Assembly: GCA_030765065.1 (NCBI GenBank)
Contig: CM060977.1
Location: forward strand, 129,274,295 to 129,338,294
Length of the DNA stretch: 64,000 nt
Reading direction: 5' to 3'
Origin: Deroplatys truncata
Lineage: Eukaryota > Arthropoda > Insecta > Mantodea > Mantidae
The notes under the pieces are model-generated. The model had not been told where the DNA came from. It made no database searches and saw only the letters and a list, made by a program, of their open reading frames with translations. Shown here piece by piece: positions 25,081 to 37,154 of this stretch; the first letter of the stretch is position 1; each line of letters begins with the position of its first letter. The translations under genes and the position numbers were made by a program.

Positions 25081-25439
25081 GTGTGACATTAAATTCAGCA
25101 ACTGACTCGCATTTTTCCCGTTAATTCACAACGATATCTGAAATTCATTTGGAGACATTTCTAATTATGCTAATTAACCCACTTCAGCTTACAATATGGA
25201 AGACAGTCACAGTTACAATACGTGTTCCAAAACCTTGCTGCTTAACATTGTTTATTTTGTAATTTCACTTTTAAGGTACATTATATTGAAACGTTTTCCT
25301 CCGTAGAAATCAACATGCGCCTTCTGGTGGCGCGTTTAAAATTTAACTGAACTTCCTGTTCTGCGCATCTCCCCGTATCATATCCGGCAATTGCTTCGTC
25401 TATTCTAGTCTTCACACGAGAAGGTTAACGCCAGGTGTT
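25081..25439. other. Unassigned sequence
   Basis: No gene recognised. It leads into the minisatellite. Confidence 0.3.
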
Positions 25440-26760
25440 TTGTTCCCCTGTTCTAAAATAGTGCATTAAAGAAGCAATGTGCTTCAGAACTTACAAGGAC
25501 GTGAGATGTTCTATTAACCATGTTCTGATATAGTGCCTTAAAAAGCAATGTGTTTTAGAACCCATAAGTACCTGAATGGTTCTATTAACCCTGTTCTGAA
25601 ATAGTGCATTAAGGAAGCAATGTGTTTTAGAACTTTTAAGAACGTGAGATGTTCCATGAATCCTGTTTTGAAATAGTGTATTTAAGAAGCAATGCGTTTT
25701 AGAACCGTTAAGGACGTGAGATGTTCTATTAACCCAGTTTTGAAATAGTGAATTAAAGAAGCAATGTACTTCAGAACGTATAAGAACGTGAGACGTTCTA
25801 TTAACTCTGTTCTGAAATAGTGCATTAAGGAATTCATGTGTTTTAGAGCCTACAAGAACGTGAGATGTTCCACGAATCCTGTTTTGAAATAGTGCATTTA
25901 AGAAGCAATGTGTTTTAGAACCTATAAGGACGTGAGATGTTCTATTAACCCTGTTTTAAAATAGTGCATTAAAGAAACAATGTGTTTTAGAACCTATAAG
26001 AACGCGAGATGTTCTATTAACTCTGTTCTGAAATAGTGAATTAAAGAAGCAATGTATTTCAGAACATATAAGAACGTGAGATGTTCTACTAACCCTGTTT
26101 TGAAATAGTCCATTAAAGAAACAATGTGTTTTAGAACCGTAAAGAACGTGAAGTGTTCTATTAAACCTGTTTTGAAATACTGCATTAAAGAAACAATGTG
26201 TTTTAGAACCTATAAGAACGTGAAGTGTTCTATTAAACCTGTTTTCAAATAGTGTATTAAAGAAGCAATGTTGAACTGCATTGCTTCTTTAATGCACTAT
26301 TTGAAAACAGGTTTAATAGAACACTTCACGTTCTTATAGGTTCTAAAACTCCTAAGGACGTAAGATGTTCTATTAACTCTGTTTTGAAGGAGCGCTTTAA
26401 AGAAGCCATGTATTTCAGAACCTATAAGGACGTGAGATGCTCTGTTAACTCTGTTCTGAAATAGTGCATTAAAGAAGCAATGTGTTTCAGAACCTATAAG
26501 GACGTGAGATGCTGTTAACTCTATTCTGAAATAGTGCATTAAAGAAGCAATGTGTTTTAGAACCTATAAGGACGCGAGATGTTCTGTTAACTCTGTTTGA
26601 AACAGTGCATTAAAGTAGCCATGTATTTTAGAACGTATAAGAATGGCAGGTATTCCACAAACCCTGTTTTGAAAGAGTGCATTAAAGAAGCCACGTGTTT
26701 TAGAACCTTGAAGAACGTGAGATGTTCTATTAAACCAGTTTTGAAATAGTGCATTAAAGA
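25440..26760. repeat. Minisatellite, 71-72-bp unit, about 18 copies
   Basis: Unit starts measured at 25508, 25579, 25651 and 25723 give a 71-72-bp period. Each unit carries GTTCTATTAACCCTGTT, then AAATAGTGCATTAAAGAAGC, then GTTTTAGAACCTATAAG and AACGTGAGAT. The array changes direction once at 26271-26278. Short frames within it are products of the repeat. The right end joins a family A fragment. Confidence 0.9.
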
Positions 26761-26799
26761 AGCCATGTGTTTTAGAAAATTATGGACGTCAGGGCCTAT

Positions 26800-27012
26800 T
26801 TTATACTTTCTACCAAGTTTGAAATATAATGGTCTCTTCCTTTTTAGTTATGATGTTCACAAACACACACACGGATATATATCTAAAAATGGTTTGTTAT
26901 CCGATTCAGGGATCTCAAAACGTTATTCCCAGTTAAACCTCGGTATCGAACTTTTTGGTGGAATGCAATGCTTTCCCCACTTAATATTGGCAAGCATTAC
27001 AAAAAGTAATAA
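26800..27012 (+). repeat. Family A, 3' fragment
   Basis: Carries a diverged CCAAGTTTGAAATATAAT, a short CA tract and TTTTTGGTGGAATGCAATGC, directly after the minisatellite. Confidence 0.6.
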
Positions 27013-27814
27013 ACAATAGTGGGTAGAAAAATAGTGTGAATGTAACAGATTTGCTTTTTGAACGTGATACGGTACTCAACTCTAGCATAGTTCACCATTA
27101 CGGAGCAACTGCTTTCAACTGTAAGGCGCATGCGTCTGTAATCTGTGCAGTTGTACAAAACGAGAACAAATAAAACTTAAGAGGAAAAATCCCGAAGTAA
27201 TGAACGATAATGCGTAAAAAATGTTAACTGCAGTGAGAATAAAAGGAAGTACGCACCGGTTCTTTTGGCGACTCGGCACTACTACAAACGCAGTTAATGG
27301 CATGGCGCCCTATCAGAAGCACCATCATTGCCATTATAGTAAGGAAAAAAAGTGAGGGTTTCCTCGAGTTACGTCAGAGAAACACTGGTCCATGAAAAAC
27401 GTATATATTTTATTAGAAAGGGAGGACCGAGGGTGGAATTCCGTCTCCAAGAGGATTCCGAAACTTAAAAAGAATCTCTCTGCCATCCCCTGTTCGTTAG
27501 AGGGGAGAGAGATTGGACTCGAGATTGAGGAAATAGAAGGGGGTGGGGCCGAGGGGAGGAAATTGCCGATTAAACTAATTAACTGTGTGTGGAAGGGGTG
27601 GGGGTGAGGAAGGACTTGGGCAGTTCTCTTGTTTATGGAAAAGCCATCCGTTCTGTAGCACCCAACTACCCCATTTCTAAAACAGCAGCGCTGGCAATGC
27701 CTCTGCCTTTACAATGCTACATTTTGCTAACACAATACTCATGTGTTTCGTGACAAAATTCATTCTAGGCGTATCGTTGAGACTACTTCCCATGGTCAAA
27801 TGAGCAGTCTGCTC
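27013..27814. other. Unassigned sequence with purine-rich tract
   Basis: The 27415-27615 stretch is strongly G/A-rich and higher in GC than its surroundings. No protein family is recognisable in the 71-residue frame at 27392-27607. Confidence 0.35.
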
Positions 27815-27817
27815 TAA

Positions 27818-28574
27818 AGCCCCTTGTACACGATCAAATTTTTGTCAAATTTAATACTTTACAAGACCTTTCAAGAGTTGTCAGAACCTTACAACTTTTC
27901 TTGTCAAATTGCTTCCAATACTTCTAAACTCTTTGAAAGTCTTGAAAACAAATAAGGACATGCTCTAAACGATCAAAGATTTGACAATGATTTTATGGAT
28001 TTGGCCAATGAATGCCCGTATTTACAGTGCGTCACGAAATCTGCAACATGGCGAAAAGCGTTAAGTAAACAAAAATGGCTACCCGGCCAAGGTACGTCGT
28101 ATGCGAACTGATTAGCTTCCGTATGTCTAGGAGTCTATGGATTACCACAAGATGAAGCAGATGGAGGCATATAAATAAATAATTTCCAGGCAATTTTCGA
28201 ACAAAGTATGCATTAATGTATGTGTTCATTGTATAGTGTGGTTAACCTATCAGTTGGTGTTATATCCATTGTATTTGATAATCGTAATGTGATTTCATTG
28301 GATATAATATGTGAAAGTGCTACATAATATTGGTAAAGAAGAGTATTTCATTGCAAACTGTTATAGCGTGACGCAAATAGTAAATTGATTTGTGCGTGAT
28401 AAATTATTCATTAATGTGTTCTGAAGAGTATCAATTTGAAAAAAACACAACCTGTAAATACACATTTATGCCATTGTCAAGTCTTGTCCAATCTTGTCAC
28501 ATATTGAAAAATGTTTGACAATTTCTCTTGTAACTTTTGAATTGAAAAAAATGTTTTATCGTGTACAAGGGGCT
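27818..28574. mobile_element. Family D TIR transposon (MITE), copy 1
   Basis: Exact inverted termini AGCCCCTTGTACACGAT / ATCGTGTACAAGGGGCT bound 757 bp, flanked by TAA at 27815-27817 and 28575-28577. A 3-bp TAA duplication is typical of PIF/Harbinger elements, and the lack of a transposase makes it non-autonomous. The superfamily is inference from the duplication alone. Confidence 0.8.
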
Positions 28575-28767
28575 TAACAGGCCCTATCAATCATATCTGA
28601 CAATCAGAAAACCTAGATACTCGTACTTACTCAATCGACATTTCAAAGCATTCTGTAAAATCACCGCCCGTTTTCAAATGCAATTTTGTATACTAAAGTG
28701 TAGTCAGTCCAGCCTTAAAGCCGAACTTAATGTAAACGAAACTTTGTGTCCTCCGCGTTAGCCTAAA

Positions 28768-30455
28768 CCCGCTTGTCAAATTCAATACTTTATATGCCTT
28801 TTCAAGAGTTGTCACAACTTCACAACTTTTCTTGTCAAATTGCTTCCAATACTTTTAAAGTCTTTGAAAGCCTTTCAAGGCTTTCAAAGACATGCTCTAA
28901 ATGGACAAAGATTTCACAATGATTTGATGGCTTTGGACAATGAAATCGAGTATTTACAGTGCGTCACGAAATCTGCAACATGGCTGAAAGCTAAAAGTAA
29001 AAAATCTGATGTGTTACACTCACATGACTTTCTCTACTCTTGTACAAACTATTTTTACAAACGCTTATTCTCCATCTACTTCATGTTAATCGAGATAAAC
29101 ATTTGCAGACTCTATCTTATTGCTAATTTTCTTGTAGATGTAAGGGGATAATACATTTAAAGGGCAATTTGGAAATACAGTAGCCTTTAAGCACATACAT
29201 ATCTCTTAATAGCTGGTTGCTAGGTGCAGCGCCACTCCCTTTGCCACAGATTAATACTCTTTGCATATCAAAGACAAAAAAATGAATAACGAATTCCCAT
29301 TTAAGAAAATAAGTATTGAAAAATATAAGAGAATAACAAGCAATATCTCGAAAATGGTTCGCTCAATAAAAAAATGTATATGACATGAATTGTGTATTTT
29401 AACGCGATCTATATTTTTTGTGTAGTAAAATTTTCTCTATCTCTTATGGTTTACCGGTTATGCAAATGTCGTTCACAATGAAGAACACTTTTGGAAACAT
29501 TCCCAGAAAATTCAAGATATACGTTTTATTTGTCATGACAATATATTAAACCTGTGATATTTTAATCAAAATCGTTAGAGCCATTTTTGAGAAAATTAAA
29601 ATTTTCGAAAAATCTTCCATGTAAAGGGTATCTTGGGGTGGGGGGATTTTGTTGAAAACCTTCGTGTCGCATCCCTGGAAGATATTGAACCTAAATACCA
29701 AGTTTGGTGTTTATCCGACTGTTCGTTTCTGAGTTATGCTGTTCACAGACACACACAGACAGACACACAGACACACACACGGACATGTTTCCAAAAATGC
29801 TTTTTTTGGATTCAGGGGGTCTCAAAACATGTATTTCCGGTGAAATCTCGGTATCGAATTTTTGGGTGGAATACAATACTTCCCCTAATTACTATACGTA
29901 GTAGAGAAAGTAACAAAAATGCCTACCCGGCCAAGGTATGTCGTATGCGAACTAATTAGGTTATACATAAGCTGGCCATGTCCGTACATCTAGAGCTCCG
30001 TGGATTACCACAAGATGGAGCTGATGAAGGCGATTATGAAGAAATAATTGCCGGGCAGTTTTGTGAACTAAGTATACTTTAATACAATGTTATATAGTGT
30101 GGTTAACCTATCGGTTGGCGTTATTTCCATTGTATTCCACACTCGTAATGTGATTTCATTGAATATAATACGTGAAAGTGCTACATAATATTACCAAAGA
30201 ACAATATTTCATTGCGAATTGATATACTGAGACGTTAATACTAAATTGCTTTGCGTGTGATAAATTATCAATGTGTTCTGAAGGGTTTCAGTTTGACAAA
30301 GAGATAAATTGTAAATACACATATTCGATATTATCAAGTCTTGCCAGGTGTTGCCAAGTCTTTTCTAATCTTGTCACATATTGAAAAACATTTCACAATT
30401 TTTCTTGTAAACTCTTGAATTGAGAAAGAAAGTTTGATAGTGTACAAGAGGCTTA
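28768..30455. mobile_element. Family D TIR element, copy 2, split by a family A insertion
   Basis: Homologous to 27818-28574 on both sides of an A copy at 29001-29912. The left terminus has lost about 20 bp (ACCCGCTTGTCAAATTC). The right terminus TGTACAAGAGGCT is followed by TAA. Removing the A copy restores the D sequence seen uninterrupted at about 28040-28100. Confidence 0.8.
29001..29912 (+). repeat. Family A, full-length, with known empty site
   Basis: A complete A copy inside a family D copy. The uninterrupted paralogue at 28053-28080 shows the pre-insertion sequence AAGTAAACAAAAATGG. The occupied site reads AAGTAA, then the element, then ACAAAAATG. The insertion therefore fell between two A residues with no, or at most a 1-2-bp, target duplication. 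Confidence 0.85.
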
Positions 30456-30689
30456 ACAATCTGCACATCACAAACGTATGAATGCAGAAGAGGGGTGAAC
30501 GATACCATACTGAATTAAATGGAAGCTACAACTTTCTTTAGTTTTACCATTAATACTATTTACTATTTTATCGGAATTAAAACTTTCAACCTATGTTTGA
30601 TTAACATACTTCTTGAAACCCAAATATAATCGCACATGTTTTGAAGCAACATGCAGTAATAGCCACGGACGAACTAATACTGTCGTAGA
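30456..30689. other. Unassigned short interval
   Basis: Nothing recognised between family D and family C. Confidence 0.3.
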
Positions 30690-31520
30690 TCTCAATGGCT
30701 AGTGTTATTTATTTGTTGAGCGCCTCTTGTTTTTTTATTTTAAATTTGGGGTTCTTTGTCCTCCGGCTAGCTATTATAACTCAGTCGAACACGTGTCTCT
30801 AAGCAGGGTGTGTAAACGGAAAGAGTTGTGGCTAAACGATAACACTGATGAAAAAAAATTGTTTCTACACTTTTATTGCCGTCACACTTAATTAATAATT
30901 TACATATGTAATCTTTATACACGCCTGACTGAAACTGTGACATTTTTAATGTAACTACAATCGTATTCTTTGCCGCGCACCAACTATTTCGCGTACTTTA
31001 CATTTTTGTAACTAACTCTGCGACGTGCATCTCGTAGGAGATTCTTTCAAACTGTGAAACGTGACCCTCGTGAGAGATTCTTCCAAACTGTGCGAAACTT
31101 GCTTATGGCTCGAGAATATATACTCCTTCACCTCAAATTGCCTAAACATTATAACATAGCTCCTATTGGTTACCAAATTGCTCCCACTTTAGCGTCTGTT
31201 ATGGTATGTTATGTTATGTTTAGCGTCTGCCCTAGGGAAGATATTCCCTCCATTTCTAAAAAAAGGCACGCTAACCTGACGTCATTTGTTTATCTCTTCT
31301 TAGTGATGAACAACTCACCCCCTCGGTTTATTGTTACTCACTTCTATTGTCAGTTTCAGTTAGGCCGTGTAAACTCATTTCCTAACAATACTTATGGCTA
31401 ACAAACATCTAAAATCTTGTACATACAATAATATTAATTTACACTACAATCACTCTGACATTCACAGCATGTTACGGTATGAAATATTGCCTCAATACGA
31501 TAGCTTATTAATGTATTAAG
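30690..31520 (+). repeat. Repeat family C, copy 1 (LTR-like)
   Basis: About 830 bp shared with the copy split by the giant fold-back element (42900-43618 plus 62537-62620). Landmarks are TTCTTTGTCCTCCGGCTAGC, CTTTTATTGCCGTCAC (poly(A)-region-like), ATGCCTAAACA and a 3' end TTGCCTCAATACGATAG. The ending resembles that of family B, so B and C may be related LTRs. Confidence 0.7.
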
Positions 31521-32204
31521 ATATCTAATTCACAGCTTCTCAGCATCAATACATTAATAATTTCTTTCTTTAATATTTTTTTTGTTCTAAGTTTTACGTG
31601 TTATGTATTTTCTCTGCTAATATTGTACATATAATAATTAAAACACATATTCCTAATGTACACGTGGTAGAGAATAAGTATATAACATTATAACGTAAAA
31701 ATATAACATAAGAGGGAAAGGCCATTGTTAGCTATATAACCAGTAATATAAAATTACGAGAAATGCAGTAGTATCTACGTAAGTATATAACAAAACCTGG
31801 ATTCATAATTAAGACGATAGAAGTCTGTAAACACACACACACGCATATATGTGTGCGTGTGTGTGTAACAAACTGATATTGTATGTTGTTGGATAGTATC
31901 ACCAATCAGGTACATTGATACATGCCTATAATTGAAATACGTACATTAAGAAAACGGTTGAAGGGAACGCTAACAGAAGCTTTTCAGTGTTCGAGCAGGA
32001 AGGCCGTGTATAAAGTCGTCTCTAAATAAACGCTAAAGTCTGCAGTGTCTGCGGTTATGCATATGTTAAAGTGACAAAGGTAATAGTGAATTGAGAATAT
32101 CATATGTGGTTTATCAAAAATACAAGTCAAATAATTAACACAATGCGTGCGTGGAAAATATGTTAACATTCTTCATACCCAACCCTGCCAAGACACAAGT
32201 GATA
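31521..32204. other. Unassigned AT-rich sequence
   Basis: Contains a small inverted (ACAC)/(GTGT) microsatellite hairpin at about 31832-31868. No gene recognised. Confidence 0.35.
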
Positions 32205-32930
32205 TTTCACCGAAATGTATATATTTTGAGACCCCTTGAATTCAAAAGAAAAAATATTTTAGAAAAATGTCCTCTGTGTATGTGTCTGAACAGCATAACT
32301 CGGAAACGAAAAGCCGAATGAATACCAAACTTGGTATTTAAGTTCAATATCTTTCAACGCTGCGACACAAAGATTTCAAGAAAATCCCCCAACCCAAACT
32401 ACGCTTTACATTGAATATTTTAAATTTTTTTTTATTTTCTGAAAAATGGCTCTAACGATGATATTAAAATTAAATATATTAAATGTTAAAACTATTTACA
32501 TGTGAAATATAATGCATATCTTGAATTTCCTAGGAATAGCCTTTGAAGTCCTCTTCATTCGGAAGAAATTTTATGTAATCCTTTATAACTGGTGAACGTT
32601 AAGCGATAGACGAGCACTACACAAAAATGTAAACTCCCTTAAAACACACATTTTATTTCAAATGACCCTTTTTGTGGCATTAGCTATTTCCGAGATATCC
32701 GTTATTAATGGTTCGAATTGTTCAATACTTAGACATTCTTTTAAGTTCTACTGATTTTCAGCCATTTCTCGCGATTACACGGAAAGAGTAGGTCTGTAAT
32801 TTTAAGGCTAGCGTATACTGTACAGTTCTAAAACGTTCGACTACCACTATTCCCTTTGTATATACAATGAAATGCGTAATGCAGCTATTTTCGGAAAGGT
32901 TTATCTCGGCAAAAATGAAGTCGATTGAAA
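32205..32930 (-). repeat. Family A variant, inverted copy
   Basis: Begins with TTTCACCGAAATGTATATAT and runs through the inverted body to about 32925. The outer 3' terminus is missing. A forward A copy follows at once. Confidence 0.7.
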
Positions 32931-32931
32931 A

Positions 32932-34491
32932 AAAAATCTGATGTGTTACACTCACATGACTTTCCCTACTCTTGTACAAACTATTTTTACAAACGCTTAT
33001 TCTCCATATGCTTCATGTTGATCGAGATAATCTTATTGATAATTTTCTTGTAGATGCAAGGAGAATATGGTAGGATTTAAGCGACAGTCAAATGTTTTAA
33101 GAACTGGTTGCTATGTGGTGCACTCCATTCTCTTTGCATGTCCAGGACATGAAAATGAATAACGAATTCCCATTTGAGAAAAAGTATATGTATTGGAAAA
33201 TTTAAGGGAATAACAAGCAATATCTCGACAATGGTTCACTCAACAAAAACAATGTATATGACATAAATTGTGTATTTTAACGCGATCTACATTTCTGTGT
33301 AGTAAAACTTTGTCTGTCTCTTATGGTTTATCAGTTATGTAAAAGTCGTTCGCAATGAAGAATACTTTTGGAGACATTCCCAGAAAATTCGGGATATACA
33401 TTTCATTTGTCATGAAAATATCTTAAACATATGATATTTTAATCAAAATAGTTAGAGCCATTTCTGAGAAAATTAAAATTTTCGAAAAATGTTCCATGTA
33501 AAGGGTAATCTAGGGGGATCTCAAATCTCCCATAATCTGGGATGGGGGATTTTCTTGAAAACCTTCTGAATTATGCTGTTCACAGACAGACAGACACACA
33601 CACACAGACACATATTGTATTCCACCCAAAAATTCGTTACCGAGATTTTACCGGAAATATATGTTTTAAGACCCCCTGAAACCAGAAAAAGCATTTTTGG
33701 AAACATGTCCGCGTGAGTGTCTGTGTGTGTGTCTGTGTGTCTGTCTGTGAACATAGTAACTCAGAAACGAGCAGTCGGATAAACACCAAACTTGGTATTT
33801 AGGTTCAGTATCTTCCAAAGATGCGACACAAAGGTTTTAAAGATAATACCCCCACCCCAGATTACCCTTTACATGGAACATTTTTCGAAAATTGTAATTT
33901 TCTCAAAAATGGCTCTAAAGATTTTGATTAAAATATCATATGTTCAAGATATTATGATAACAAATAAAATGTATATCTTGAATTTTCTGGGAATGTCTCC
34001 AAAAGTATTCATTGTGAATGACTTTTGCATAACTGGTAAGCCATAAGAGATAGAGAAAATTTTACTACACAAAGAATGTAGATCGCGTTAAAATACACAA
34101 TTTATGTTATATACATTTTTTGTTGTTGAGTGAACCATTTTCGAGATATTGCTTGTTATTCCCTTACATTTTTCAATACTTATTTTCTCAAATGGGAATT
34201 CGTTATTCATTTTTTTGTCTTGGATATGCAAAGAGTATTAATCTGTGGCAAAGGGAACGGTGCTGCACATATCAACCAGCTATTAAGAGATATGTATGTG
34301 CTTAAAGGCTACTGTATTTCTATATTGCCCTTGTAAATATATATTCCCCTTACATCTATAAGAAAATTAGCAATAAGATAGAGTCTGCAAATGTTTATCT
34401 CGATTAACATGAAGTAGATGGAAAATAAGCGTTTGTAAAAATAGTTTGTACAAGAGTAGAGAAAGTCATGTTAGTGCAACACATCAGATTT
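32932..34491. repeat. Two family A copies fused head to head through their cores
   Basis: A forward copy starts ATCTGATGTGTTACACTCAC (about 32938) and runs to the CA microsatellite at about 33612. There it switches directly to an inverted copy beginning TATTGTATTCCACCCAAAAA and ending ACATCAGATTTTA near 34491. The forward copy lacks its 3' end; the inverted copy lacks its outermost 3' bases. The junction lies at the microsatellite. Confidence 0.75.
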
Positions 34492-34494
34492 TAT

Positions 34495-34747
34495 TTTTTC
34501 TCAAATTTGATATTCATTTTTTTGTCCTGGTAATGCAAAGAGAATGGAATACTCCACATAGAAACCAGCTCTTAAGATATTTGTCTATAGTTTAAAGCCT
34601 ACCAATTCCCCTTGCATCTACAAAAAAATTAGCAATAAGATTAACATCTCGATATCTCGATTAACATGAAGCATATGGAGAATAAGCGTTTGTAAAAATA
34701 GTTTGTACAAGAGTAGAGAATGTCTAGTGAGTGGAACACATCAGATT
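34495..34747 (-). repeat. Family A, inverted 5' fragment
   Basis: Matches the first about 250 bp of the family in inverted orientation, ending ACACATCAGATTATTA. Confidence 0.7.
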
Positions 34748-34751
34748 ATTA

Positions 34752-34870
34752 TTAATGTAGAGTCAGCTGAAAAATGCAATGTCATAGGCGGGATTTGAAT
34801 ACGGTGCGGTTGCTCTAAGTCTAACCATTGAGCTACTATGACTCTACTGTAATAACATGCTGGTAGTTCA
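34752..34870 (-). repeat. SINE family 3, copy 1
   Basis: On the minus strand: A box TAGCTCAATGGTTAGA, B box TTCAAATCCCG, then a tail TCAGCTGACTCTACATT. The cloverleaf is degenerate. Confidence 0.65.
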
Positions 34871-35157
34871 TTGAATTGAGCTGATTTATATTTATGCACG
34901 CTCTTTAACTATGGTCTTAGCGTCCCGTTCTATATTGAGCGTGAAAGACCGAACATTTTTCGCAGAACTTCTTTAGCAGACTTGGTTTCTTTAGGTGCCG
35001 TAAATCTACGACACGGCACCGCAGGCTTTACTTCCGTTCTGAAGGAAGCCATGATAAGGATTTTTGCGCCCGAAAAAGGTCCATTACCTTCCACCGTGTT
35101 TGAACCCGCGTCCTCGGAACCAAAGGCTAGCATGGTATTCCTAGACCACGGAGGGCG
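34871..35157 (-). repeat. SINE family 2, copy 2
   Basis: Shares the body of the 13425-13722 copy (TCTATATTG(A/G)GCGTGAAAG, AAATCTACGACACG, GGAAGCCATG). On the minus strand its head has the B-box-like GGTTCAAAC equivalent at about 35098-35108. Overlapping open frames at 34930-35386 are products of the repeat. Confidence 0.7.
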
Positions 35158-35272
35158 ACGTAGCAGCTCAGTAATTATAACAATTGCACTGAAAGCAAGA
35201 GAACCGTGTTCAAATCCCGGCTTTATCTTGAACCTTTCAGCTGACTCAACATTAAAGGTATTGTGTTCACGT
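35158..35272 (+). repeat. SINE family 3, copy 2 (opposite orientation)
   Basis: On the plus strand: A-box-like GTAGCAGCTCAGTAATTA, B box GTTCAAATCCC at about 35209-35219, and tail TTCAGCTGACTCAACATTA. With the copy at 34752 it brackets SINE family 2. Confidence 0.65.
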
Positions 35273-35600
35273 AAAGTATGTTTGGACCATGCTAACAATA
35301 ATATTATTTTCTTGTTATATCATTTGTTAATGATTAGAAATGATTTAAGATCAGTTTTCTTCAAAGTATTTCAATATAGGGAGTAGTATACTGAAAATAT
35401 AACTATCTGAGGCTTAAGCCGTAAGTAATCTCAAGCCACATTTAGATTATCTTATCTGTGTTAATTTCTATCTATTTTTAACAGCTATGCTGAGATTATT
35501 TTATAATATTAAACAAAGTTAACAAGAATTGCATAAGTGCCTACTTTATCTGATGCCAGAGTAGTATTCTTCTTCTTTATCTGTTTAACCTTCTCATATG
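35273..35600. other. Unassigned AT-rich sequence
   Basis: No gene or matched repeat. Confidence 0.3.
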
Positions 35601-35902
35601 TAGGACTTACAGGCGGGTGCCTGGGATCAGAGGCCCGTCGAGGAGCAGACACTCATGGATCAGACAGAATATCCAGGATGGTAATCACCCCGATGCCTGG
35701 TATGGGAGGAAGGAAGTAGATGAAACGAAATGATAGTGAAATGGATGAAAGGAAAGGTGATGATGGAGCAGTTGGTGGAATGAATGGCGGGGGAAACCGG
35801 AGAACCCGGAGAAAACCCACCCAGACGCTTTGTCGACCACAAATCCCACGTGCGGGTACCTGGGATTAAACCGAGCCGCCTCAGTGAGAGGCGAGGATGC
35901 CA

Positions 35903-35949
<47 letters not shown>
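35601..35949 (-). repeat. SINE family 4 with (AAT)n tract
   Basis: Carries the GGGGGAAACCGGAGAACCC and GGAGAAAACCCACCCAG motifs and, on the minus strand, a tRNA-like GGTTTAATCCC B box at about 35864-35874. A pure (AAT)n run occupies about 35905-35949. I recall similar cores in arthropod SINEs but cannot name the family. The Ile-rich minus frame is the trinucleotide run. Confidence 0.65.
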
Positions 35950-35951
<2 letters not shown>

Positions 35952-37152
35952 CAATAATAATGTTTTGTTTTAACGTGAAGATTTATTACTAAAATCATTA
36001 ATAACACAACATTTAGAGAAGCATGTTGGGCAAAGATGTCAAAATTATGTGCCTAAGCACTATCAGTGCCTGCTTCTCGAAAGTAAATGCATTGGCTAGG
36101 AGTAAAAGTATATGGTAAAGAACTATTGGACTACGAGTTCAGCATTAGGACACTTCAATAAGTTTTATCCTTAGGTACCGTATTGTATTATTCAGGCAAA
36201 TGTTATCCTGCTTTGCGTGTGATGTGATCAAATCATGTGTTTTCATTAACAACCAAATATTTCCCTCTCTCCTTTGTGTATGTGCTAAAGTTAGACTTCA
36301 GTAATAGTAAATATTTTCTCCTCTAATATTAGTTACAAACAGGAGGTAGGTGCTGTTTCTGGTGGTACACGTTTTGCTATGCTGTCTGCTATAGTATGAT
36401 GTACACAGGATTAAAATGGCAAAGCAAAGTGTTCTATAAATTCTCTTTGTATAAAGTAAATACTCATTTGATGCATGTAAACTAATGAAAAACATATTTT
36501 AATTACTACAGTTAGATAGAGAAGTATATTTGTTTTAAAAATAAAACAATATACTTTCCATTATGTTTCAGTTCCCCGTCAGTCTTTTGTTTTGTCTACC
36601 ATGATAATATAAGTGCTTAAAGAGGAGCTGATTATCATTTGATGAAGGCATACATATTGTACTAAACATTGTTAGTGAAAAAGTATTTATATAATAGATG
36701 CGTTTACAAGTTTCAATAATCGCAACCATTTATTAAATAAAAGTAATCATACTTTTCTTAAAGAGCATAATTACTGTTCCATAGCCCTTCATGTGTTCAT
36801 TTTTAGACGGCCTCAAACACAACGACAATTCACACTTCTAATAAATCATTATCTCCAGAACCTGGAACTAATGCATTTTGGAATCTCAGAGATTACTCTG
36901 TTCATTGTTGACAATTCATCCTCTTTACCTGTTGCCTTTGTTCGGCGAAATAAATGTTTGTTAAATTACCAGTTTATACACTTTATTTAAGGATAAACAT
37001 TTACTATTTAATTAACACAGGAAATATATGCGCATATAAAATGTTAAGAAAATAATTTAAGGAGACCAAAAGCGAAAGTTGTAGATGAATTTTAAAAAAA
37101 TGAATATTTGGCATTAGATACTTTTGAAAAATATATATACGATAGAGTGGAA
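35950..37152. other. Unassigned AT-rich sequence
   Basis: 1.2 kb without a supported gene or repeat that I can match in the window. Confidence 0.4.
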
Positions 37153-37154
37153 AT

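Noticed and set aside
35660-36007. 115-residue minus ORF with a Leu run
   Set aside because: It is a translation of the (AAT)n tract and SINE family 4.
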